From contig JACQUR010000117.1 in NCBI GenBank assembly GCA_016210245.1, positions 1 to 8,982 on the forward strand: a stretch of 8,982 nucleotides of DNA, in the 5' to 3' direction. The notes below the pieces were generated by a model. It was not told the DNA's origin, made no database searches, and saw nothing but the letters and a program-made list of their open reading frames with translations. Both the position numbers and the translations under genes were made by a program. The stretch is from Chloroflexota bacterium. GTDB taxonomy: Bacteria; Chloroflexota; UBA6077; JACQUR01. Below are positions 1 through 4,814 of the stretch, piece by piece. Every line of letters starts with the position of its first letter. The stretch's first letter is position 1.

Positions 1-62
1 AGGTCGGCGCTCCCAGACCTGGCCTGTGCCACCTCCCACGCAAAACCATGACCCGCACCCGA

Positions 63-90
63 CTGCCTCCTGCCTCCTGACCACTGCCCC
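63..90. repeat. degenerate heptanucleotide tandem repeat
   Basis: Four consecutive 7-mers all begin with CTG: CTGCCTC, CTGCCTC, CTGACCA and CTGCCCC. The array lies just upstream of the peptidase gene and contributes its putative -35 box. It resembles the short tandemly repeated heptanucleotides (STRR) described from cyanobacteria. Two similar but unrelated heptamer arrays occur later in the window. Confidence 0.5.
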
Positions 91-106
91 CGACCTGTGC
101 TATGCT
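77..106 (+). promoter_or_regulatory. putative promoter of the S41 peptidase gene
   Basis: CTGACC at 77-82 (4 of 6 to TTGACA) is followed after 18 bp by TATGCT at 101-106, preceded by TG at 98-99 as in an extended -10 box. Transcription would start near 112-114, so the ATG at 102 would lie inside the -10 box. That favours the ATG at 126 as the real start. This is prediction from sequence only. Confidence 0.4.
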
Positions 107-125
107 TGCGTCAGGGCGGTTGCAG

Positions 126-1577
126 ATGCGGATCTTTCAGCGTGTGCTGTTGCTCGTGGTCGTGCTGGTCGTTGCCCTGGCTCCGCTGGGGGCAACCTCG
201 GCTGCTTTCGCGCCGGACCCGGCCACTCACGACCCGGCATTCAGCACCCAGCTCTCGCCGCCGGAGGCAACCGCGGCCGCCCCCACGACGGAGCGCCAGC
301 TCGAGGCAGTGGGGCAGGGATTCGATCTGCTCATGGATCGCTTCGTCCAGCCTCTCAGCTCCGACTTCCTCCTCAGTGCGGCGTGGCGGGCCAGCGTCGC
401 CGAGCTGGACGGGATCGAGGGTGCGCAGACCTCGGTGCCCACGCCGCTGTTGATCGGCGCGCGCGCCCAGGACTGGCTCTTGTTTCGAGCCCAGTGGCTG
501 GAGCTCCAGACGGCCAACGCGGGGCGGGTCGATCCGACCCGCCTGGCTCGCGCCGCTTTGCGGGGCATGGCCCAGGTGGTCAACGAGGGCCACACCGTCT
601 ACCTGGACCCACAGCGCTATGCCGAGCACCTCGCCTGGTCGCGGGGTGAGGTCCGCTATGGCGGCATTGGAGCGCGCATCGCGGGTCCCGAGCCCACCGT
701 GATCGAGGTGTTCGACGATAGCCCGGCGGCGCAGGCCGGGCTGGAGCCCGGCGACGTGATCACCCACGTGGACCGTCAGGCCGTGGTTGGCCGCTCGCTC
801 GTGGAGACGATCAACCAGGTGCGCGGCGAGCAGGGAACGACGGTCGAGCTGACCGTGCGCCGGGCCGGACAGAGCGAGCCACTGGTGCTGCGCATCGTCC
901 GCGCCCGAATCGAGCTTTCCATGGTCCGCAGCCGGATGCTGCCGGGCCAGGTGGGTTACCTGCAGGTGCGGGGCTTTCCCGACCAGTCGGTGGTCTCCCG
1001 GGTGCAGGAGGCGCTGGCGGATCTTCGAGCGCAGGGTGCGCGCGCCCTGGTGCTCGACCTGCGCGGCAACTCCGGCGGCCGCCTGGACGTGGGCACCCGG
1101 CTGCTGAGCATGTTCGTGTCCAGCGGACCGCTCTACCAGCAGATCACCCGCGAGGGCTCGACCGAGACCGCGTCCGTCCTGCCCGGGGTGGAGCACGTCG
1201 ACCTGCCGCTCTCGGTGCTGATAGACGGCGGCACCGCCTCCATGGGCGAGATCTTCGCCTCGGCGGTCCAGGAGCACGGCGCTGGCTGGATCGTCGGCGA
1301 GACGACCTCGGGCAACGTGGCGGCTGGCCAGGTCTTCCCGCTCGTCGACGGCTCGGCGCTCCAGGTGACGGTCATGGAGATCCGCTCGGGCCAGGGCGAG
1401 CACCTCAATAGCCTGGGGGTGAGGCCCGACCTGCGGGTTGAACGCGCTCCCCAGGCCTTCACCCGCGGCTACGACCCGCAACTCGAGGCTGCCCTGGACC
1501 TGTTTGCCCATCCCCGCTTCGGCCCCGCCGAGGGTGAGCACCGCGTCGACCAACCCAGCCGAGCCCGGGCTGCGTAG
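126..1577 (+). CDS. S41 family (CtpA-like) peptidase with PDZ domain, Lys-less active site
   Basis: An exported serine peptidase of family S41 (tail-specific/C-terminal processing type), 483 aa. The start at 126 is preferred over 102 because AGGGCGG lies just upstream and the N-terminus becomes MRIFQR plus a hydrophobic stretch ending near Ala-Phe-Ala, a good signal peptide or anchor. Residues about 60-170 form the N-terminal helical region with the motif EGHT (His156). A PDZ domain follows at about 175-262 (YGGIG at its entry, SPAAQAGLEPGDVI in its core). The protease core then carries LDLRGNSGG and GTASMGEI. The nucleophile should be Ser372. CtpA enzymes have Lys 25 residues later (FGKG); here that position is Asn397 (SGNV). 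Either the protein is inactive or it uses a His/Ser arrangement as in the nisin-resistance or tricorn branches, with His156 the candidate. It is transcribed alone; a palindrome overlaps its stop codon. Family assignment is firm; substrate unknown. Confidence 0.9.
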   Translation: MRIFQRVLLLVVVLVVALAPLGATSAAFAPDPATHDPAFSTQLSPPEATAAAPTTERQLEAVGQGFDLLMDRFVQPLSSDFLLSAAWRASVAELDGIEGAQTSVPTPLLIGARAQDWLLFRAQWLELQTANAGRVDPTRLARAALRGMAQVVNEGHTVYLDPQRYAEHLAWSRGEVRYGGIGARIAGPEPTVIEVFDDSPAAQAGLEPGDVITHVDRQAVVGRSLVETINQVRGEQGTTVELTVRRAGQSEPLVLRIVRARIELSMVRSRMLPGQVGYLQVRGFPDQSVVSRVQEALADLRAQGARALVLDLRGNSGGRLDVGTRLLSMFVSSGPLYQQITREGSTETASVLPGVEHVDLPLSVLIDGGTASMGEIFASAVQEHGAGWIVGETTSGNVAAGQVFPLVDGSALQVTVMEIRSGQGEHLNSLGVRPDLRVERAPQAFTRGYDPQLEAALDLFAHPRFGPAEGEHRVDQPSRARAA

Positions 1578-1589
1578 GGGCGCGCCCCT
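1576..1589. repeat. perfect 14-bp GC palindrome at the peptidase stop codon
   Basis: AGGGGCGCGCCCCT is a perfect inverted repeat with 7-bp arms that starts inside the TAG stop codon. It could fold in the transcript as a weak hairpin or be the end of a dispersed repeat. No T-tract follows, so it is not a canonical intrinsic terminator. Confidence 0.5.
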
Positions 1590-1613
1590 CCCGTGTCAAC
1601 TCAAATGAAAACG

Positions 1614-2324
1614 TTACCGCACTGCTGGCCCGCACCGCCTGGTCCCACGCGCTCATGACCAGCCCCGCCGCTAGACGCCACTGCGCCGGCAGTTGCTCCA
1701 GCAACACGGTCGTCGTCGGCCCCAGGATGCGGCGGCGCTGCCAGGCCCAGGCGACCAGGGACAGGCCGTCGGCCCCCAGCACCTGGGCCTGCAACTCCCA
1801 CAAGATCAGCGTTCACCTGTCCCCATCGGCCGCCACCGGGCCGGCCGCGGACCAGACCGCGAGACTGGCGACCTCGACCGCGCTCAGGTACGCCCCCGGC
1901 GCTGGGTGCCGTACAGTTCATCCAGCGCCAGCGCGCGCCGGTCCGCAGGGACGGGATGCTGGGCACACCAGCGCAGCGCCCGCCGTTCCGCCTCGGCCAG
2001 CACCCCGGCAATCGTGCCCAGGCTGACCGTCGGCTGCCCCACCGCGGCCAGACAGCGCGGCATGCCGCGCTCGCTGGCGTGGCCCTCCCCCCACAGCGTC
2101 AAGACGGCGCGCTCCAGGGAGGGCGTGACCGACGCGGCCGTAGATGGTGCGAAGGCCCGCTCCAACACCGCGCGCCCCAGGGCCTTCCAGGTGTAGAGGG
2201 TCTGGCGGGCGACGCCCAGCCGACGGCTCAGGCCCGTCACCAGCCGGTAGCGGCCGGCCTGGGCCAGCAAAGGGCTCACGACTGCCACTCGTTCCGCAGG
2301 TGTGCTGGCATAGCGGCGAACCAT
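1614..2324 (-). pseudogene. decayed transposase, N-terminal HTH plus C-terminal remnants
   Basis: The minus-strand reading frame starts at ATG 2324 with MVRRYASTPAERVAVV. AGGAGG lies 5 nt upstream. Residues about 1-50 carry a helix-turn-helix (LSRRLGVARQTLYTWK), then a stretch typical of Chloroflexi transposases leads to ALDELYG, probably containing the first acidic residue of a DDE catalytic core. The frame ends at TGA 1886-1884 after QRRGRT. A one-base shift in the C-run at 1893-1897 restores AYLSAVEVASLAVWSAAGPV. A second in-frame TGA at 1815-1813 sits where Trp fits (DR-stop-TLILWELQAQ). The frame then continues through AWAWQRRRILGP to AWDQAVRASSAV. The last part resembles the far C-terminal end of such transposases, so a large internal deletion is inferred. 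The exact IS family is not certain. The 711 bp left is well short of a full transposase. The element cannot move by its own product. Confidence 0.75.
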
Positions 2325-2329
2325 TGGTT

Positions 2330-2335
2330 CCTCCT
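2330..2335 (-). promoter_or_regulatory. Shine-Dalgarno site of the transposase pseudogene
   Basis: On the minus strand AGGAGG stands 5 nt before the ATG at 2324. This fixes the start of the decayed transposase at MVRRYAST and argues against the upstream extension that begins at 2390. Confidence 0.65.
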
Positions 2336-2463
2336 GGCAGGGTGGTCGCGGTGGCACGTCGACCGTACCTGCCAGGCTTGTTCTTGGCAACCCCCAGCGC
2401 CAACACTGTCAACCATCATCCGACCCTTCTTGAACCATGCCTTAAGGATGAAGACCCGCAGAC

Positions 2464-2481
2464 GGTCACAGTTTTGTGACC
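2464..2481. repeat. 7-bp inverted repeat, possible IS end or operator
   Basis: GGTCACA-GTTT-TGTGACC is a perfect 7-bp stem with a 4-nt loop. It lies about 140 bp upstream of the transposase start and about 50 bp upstream of the TATAAT box of the next gene. It may mark the outer end of the decayed insertion element or be a binding site. No matching copy was found at the other end of the element. Confidence 0.4.
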
Positions 2482-2508
2482 CCGGGGCGATCCGCCAGCC
2501 GGGCCCGC

Positions 2509-2523
2509 TCTGGCGGCGCCAGA
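2509..2523. promoter_or_regulatory. inverted repeat in the promoter spacer, possible operator
   Basis: TCTGGCG-G-CGCCAGA is a perfect 7-bp inverted repeat around one central base, covering the place where the -35 box and spacer of the promoter at 2530 would lie. No recognisable -35 hexamer is present. A regulator bound here could either activate or block that promoter. The role is inferred from position only. Confidence 0.35.
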
Positions 2524-2529
2524 CCCTTC

Positions 2530-2535
2530 TATAAT
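2530..2535 (+). promoter_or_regulatory. perfect -10 box (TATAAT) of the lipoprotein gene
   Basis: TATAAT stands in otherwise very GC-rich sequence, with no good -35 hexamer 15-19 bp upstream. The predicted transcription start is near 2541-2543, giving a leader of about 58 nt before the GTG start at 2601. Confidence 0.5.
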
Positions 2536-2544
2536 GGGAGTGCT

Positions 2545-2572
2545 CGGCCGCTGGCGCGTTCGCCAGCGGCCG
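2545..2572 (+). promoter_or_regulatory. 12-bp perfect hairpin in the 5' leader
   Basis: CGGCCGCTGGCG-CGTT-CGCCAGCGGCCG forms a perfect 12-bp GC-rich stem with a 4-nt loop. It begins only a few bases after the predicted transcription start and ends about 20 nt before the ribosome binding site. No T-tract follows, so a terminator is unlikely. An mRNA-stabilising 5' stem or a palindromic protein-binding site fits better. Confidence 0.55.
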
Positions 2573-2600
2573 CACCTTGTCTGTGCGCCAGAGGTGAGCG

Positions 2601-3131
2601 GTGGTTCGCTCGCAACGTCTCGTTCGCACGCTCGTGGTGGTGTTCCTGGCCGTGGGTTGCGGCCGGGCTGCCTCCGCCCGCCCTGCGCCGACCATGATCC
2701 CACAGCCCACGCCCGACCGGACCCTGGACGCCGTGGTGCGTGGCGTGGCTACGCTATCGACCACGCCCTCGGTCGCACCGACTGCTCGGCCACAACCTCC
2801 AGCGCCAGCTCCCGCGCCGCTGGCGCAGCGCGAGCGGCCCACGGTGGCGCCGCCCCGGGCGCCGCTCCCACCCACGCCCGCGACGCGCCCGGTAACCCTG
2901 GCGGCCACGGCGGCGCCCGCGCCACCTACGGCCACGCCCCTGCCACCAACCCGGCCCAGCGCACCGCCGAGCACGGCCACGCCGGTGCCTGGTCCGCCCG
3001 CGGCCACCGCGATCCCTGTGGCCAGGACACCCACCCCTCGGCCCCAGGCACCGACCGCCACGCCGCTCCCAGCCCCGCGGCCTCCATCCCCGACCGCGCC
3101 GCCTGCCCGGACCGCGACGCCCGGACGGTAG
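2601..3131 (+). CDS. Pro/Thr/Ala-rich probable lipoprotein, unknown function
   Basis: A 176-aa protein starting at GTG 2601, with GAGGTGA about 6 nt upstream. Residues 1-9 are basic, then a short hydrophobic run (LVVVFLAVGC) ends at Cys20, an approximate lipobox (the -3 position is Ala rather than Leu/Val/Ile). The rest has no recognisable domain. It is almost entirely Pro, Thr, Ala and Arg with many TATP, PTPRP and TPLP motifs, as in the extended linkers of Chloroflexi surface proteins. It would be an unfolded, surface-tethered chain, perhaps a spacer whose globular domain has been lost. It has its own promoter and leader hairpin and is followed by the 3130-3204 inverted repeat. Codon statistics mean little in such low-complexity sequence, so the call rests on the promoter, RBS and signal sequence. 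Confidence 0.6.
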   Translation: MVRSQRLVRTLVVVFLAVGCGRAASARPAPTMIPQPTPDRTLDAVVRGVATLSTTPSVAPTARPQPPAPAPAPLAQRERPTVAPPRAPLPPTPATRPVTLAATAAPAPPTATPLPPTRPSAPPSTATPVPGPPAATAIPVARTPTPRPQAPTATPLPAPRPPSPTAPPARTATPGR

Positions 3132-3204
3132 TTGACAGTCAACAGGCAACAGGCAACAGGCGAAGGCTGCCACGGTCTTGTCGTTTGACTATCGACTGTC
3201 AACT
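3130..3204. repeat. 11-bp inverted repeat flanking a heptamer tandem repeat
   Basis: AGTTGACAGTC at 3130-3140 is repeated in inverted form as GACTGTCAACT at 3194-3204. Between them lies AACAGGC three times in tandem (3141-3161). The left arm begins in the TAG stop of the lipoprotein gene and is itself partly palindromic (TTGAC-A-GTCAA). It may be a small dispersed repeat or a transcript-end structure. No T-run follows. Confidence 0.6.
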
Positions 3205-3208
3205 GGTG

Positions 3209-3217
3209 TGCTACCAT
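3209..3217 (+). promoter_or_regulatory. putative extended -10 box of the glycosyltransferase gene
   Basis: TGCTACCAT resembles an extended -10 (TG-n-TACCAT). The wider string TGTGCTA also occurs in the promoter of the peptidase gene at 96-102. Transcription from here would start near 3224, leaving a leader of about 9 nt before ATG 3233. A nearby TTGACT at 3185-3190 is too far (21 bp) to be an ordinary -35. Confidence 0.3.
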
Positions 3218-3232
3218 CCAGCCTCGATAAGG

Positions 3233-4642
3233 ATGTATCAACCCTCTGGTCCCCAGCCGGCCGCGTCACCCGCGCAGGCGAGACGCCTGCGCTCGGAGGC
3301 AGGCTCGATCGGCGCTACCGTCTGGCGGGGGCTCTTCGCCCCCGGCGCGAGCGTCTTCCTGGCGGCGCTGGCGCTGCGGTTGGCCGTGGGGCTGGCCCTG
3401 CTGGTTGCCTGGGGAGCGAACTTCCCGCTGGCCAGCGACGACGGGGACCACTACGACGCGGCCGCGCGCTGGCTGGTGGCGGGCGATCCCATCGTCCACG
3501 GCCCTGGCGGCGACTCGCTGCTCGTCCCGCCCGATCCGGCCGAGCGGTGGCCCGCGGCCTACTGGCTCTTCCTGGCCGCCCAGTACCGCCTGTGGGGCTA
3601 TCAGTACCTGAGCGCCGTGATCTTGCAGGCCGGGCTTGGCGCGCTCGGCGCGCTGGCGGGCTACGGCCTCGCCCGGCGCGTGCTCCCCGGCCGCGCGGCG
3701 CTGGCAGCCGGCTATGCACTGGCCGCCTCGTCGACCCTGGTCTACCTCAGCGCCGCGCTGAGCGCCGAGTCGCTCTACATCCCGCTGCTCCTGCTCGGCC
3801 TGTGGCTGGCGGTGCGGGGCGTGGAGGCGGCGAGCGGGTGGGGTGGCCCGGGCGCGGCCCTGGCCGCCGGCCTGGCCTTCGGCCTGGCGGAGGCCGCCCG
3901 GCCCGTCGCCTTGCCGGTCTTCGGGGTGGCGGCCGTGTGGCTGGTGTGGCAACTCGGCTGCGGGCGGCCCGGCTGGCCGCTCATCCTGAGCCTGTCGAAG
4001 GATGAGCGGCCAGCGGGCGCGGCCGTCCTCGGCGGATGGCCCGGCCGCGGGGCGGGCTGGGCGCTCGCGGCGCTGGTGGGCGGGTTCGTGCTGGCGCTCG
4101 CGCCCTTCGTGCTGCGCGACCTCGCGGCGCTGGGACGTGTTGCCGTCTTCACGGCGGGCGGCCCGGAGGCCTACCAGGCGAGCAGCCAGGGACAAGGATT
4201 GGCCAGCCTGGGCATCGACCCCTACCGGACTGGCCCGGGGCTGGCGGCGCTGGCGGCGCTGCAGCAGCCGTGGCAGGTGGCCGAGGTGCTGGCGAGGGAG
4301 ATTCCCTTCCGCCTGGCCATCCTCTTCCTCGTGGGCGGCTGGGCGCCCCTGGGCGAGCCGCTCTGGCAGGTCCTGGCGCTGGCCGGGCTCCTGCCCCGGG
4401 CGGCGCTGTGGCTGCTGGCCCTGCTGGGCGCCGCGTGGATCGCCCGCCACCCGATGCCAGGGCCGCGGGTGGGCTGGCTGCTGCTGGCCGCGACCCTGGC
4501 CGTGCTGGCGCCGCTCGTCCTGCTTGGCGCGGCGATCGTGCGCTATCGCGCCCCCGCCGACCCGGTGTTGATCATCTGGATGGTGGCGGGCGCAACCGCC
4601 CTGCACGCCCGGCTGTGGGCTCGCCCACGGACGGACGCTTAG
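3233..4642 (+). CDS. GT-C/PMT_2-type membrane glycosyltransferase (GT39/ArnT-like)
   Basis: A 469-aa multi-pass membrane protein. The start at ATG 3233 has only AAGG directly before it, so translation may be near-leaderless. No later ATG or GTG keeps the first membrane helix. Hydrophobic segments lie near residues 39-60, 108-122, 126-148, 155-175, 180-197, 207-240, 275-298, 358-372, 378-403 and 413-436. The first external loop has ASDDGDHYDAAARWL (Asp69, Asp70, Asp72), the place where this superfamily carries its catalytic or metal-binding acidic residues. PAAYWLFLAAQYRLWG, AESLYIPLLLLGLWL, EAARPVALPV and the closing RYRAPADPVLIIW match the usual order of PMT_2 proteins. Such enzymes move a sugar from a lipid-phosphate carrier to protein or glycan outside the membrane; the acceptor is unknown. 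Two palindromic repeats are translated in frame: residues 14-20 (QARRLR) and about 247-261 (LILSLSKDER), the latter in a loop between helices. Confidence 0.75.
   Translation: MYQPSGPQPAASPAQARRLRSEAGSIGATVWRGLFAPGASVFLAALALRLAVGLALLVAWGANFPLASDDGDHYDAAARWLVAGDPIVHGPGGDSLLVPPDPAERWPAAYWLFLAAQYRLWGYQYLSAVILQAGLGALGALAGYGLARRVLPGRAALAAGYALAASSTLVYLSAALSAESLYIPLLLLGLWLAVRGVEAASGWGGPGAALAAGLAFGLAEAARPVALPVFGVAAVWLVWQLGCGRPGWPLILSLSKDERPAGAAVLGGWPGRGAGWALAALVGGFVLALAPFVLRDLAALGRVAVFTAGGPEAYQASSQGQGLASLGIDPYRTGPGLAALAALQQPWQVAEVLAREIPFRLAILFLVGGWAPLGEPLWQVLALAGLLPRAALWLLALLGAAWIARHPMPGPRVGWLLLAATLAVLAPLVLLGAAIVRYRAPADPVLIIWMVAGATALHARLWARPRTDA
3272..3292. repeat. in-gene 9-bp palindrome (GCGCAGGCG repeat)
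   Basis: GCGCAGGCG-AGA-CGCCTGCGC is a perfect inverted repeat inside the first codons of the glycosyltransferase, encoding part of QARRLRSE. As far as I recall, the same core appears as a dispersed repeat in many environmental bacterial genomes. It adds a hydrophilic N-terminal tail ahead of the first membrane helix. Confidence 0.55.
3972..4014. repeat. in-gene 16-bp palindrome (the LSLSKDE-encoding repeat)
   Basis: Arms at 3972-3987 and 3999-4014 are perfectly complementary over 16 bp around an 11-nt loop (GAGCCTGTCGA). The core TCATCCT...AGGATGA is, from general knowledge, a dispersed repeat common to many bacterial genomes. In the frame used here it encodes LILSLSKDER and keeps the glycosyltransferase frame open. 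The complete GC-rich outer arms (CTGGCCG) suggest a whole repeat unit rather than chance. Confidence 0.7.
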
Positions 4643-4659
4643 AGCGCGCTTCGAGACTC

Positions 4660-4728
4660 ACCGCAGAGACACCGAGACGCAGAGATTCCTTCTTTCTGGA
4701 GGACTCTGCGTCTCGGCGTCTCTGCGGT
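4660..4728. repeat. 25-bp inverted repeat, MITE-like or transcript-end hairpin
   Basis: Arms at 4660-4684 and 4704-4728 pair over 25 bp with a single mismatch (A4671 against C4717), around a 19-nt loop. Each arm is built from ACCGCAGAGAC/GAGACGCAGAG-like pieces, a repeat type I recall as common in intergenic regions of many phyla. It starts 18 bp after the glycosyltransferase stop, with a further GAGCGC/GCGCTC pair at 4643-4648 and 4737-4742. No T-tract follows, so a terminator role is uncertain. Confidence 0.7.
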
Positions 4729-4804
4729 TTGGAAAGGCGCTCGTGAGAGCCGGATCGGCACGCTTCCTGCCGAGTTTCTCGGGTAGTTGGCCACCAGGCT
4801 TGCG

Positions 4805-4810
4805 AGGAGG
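4805..4810 (+). promoter_or_regulatory. Shine-Dalgarno site of the TPP enzyme
   Basis: AGGAGG stands 4 nt before ATG 4815. It selects the start at MATVAENL over an in-frame GTG at 4743, whose product would carry an unconserved 24-residue leader. Confidence 0.75.
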
Positions 4811-4814
4811 GAGC

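Noticed and set aside
111..1553. 480-codon open frame antisense to the peptidase
   Set aside because: The plus-strand frame has full S41 and PDZ motifs; the antisense frame has none.
2534..3232. N-terminal extension of the glycosyltransferase frame back to ATG 2534
   Set aside because: It overlaps the better-supported lipoprotein frame, has no RBS (the ATG overlaps the TATAAT box), and would put about 230 low-complexity residues before the first membrane helix.
2276..3241. 321-codon minus-strand frame across the lipoprotein region
   Set aside because: Gly/Ala/Val low-complexity antisense of the Pro/Thr-rich frame, without start signals.
3266..4606. 446-codon open frame antisense to the glycosyltransferase
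   Set aside because: Gln/Arg/Ala-rich shadow of a Leu/Ala-rich membrane protein.
4743..4814. Upstream start for the TPP enzyme at GTG 4743
   Set aside because: The added 24 residues have no family counterpart, and AGGAGG directly precedes ATG 4815.
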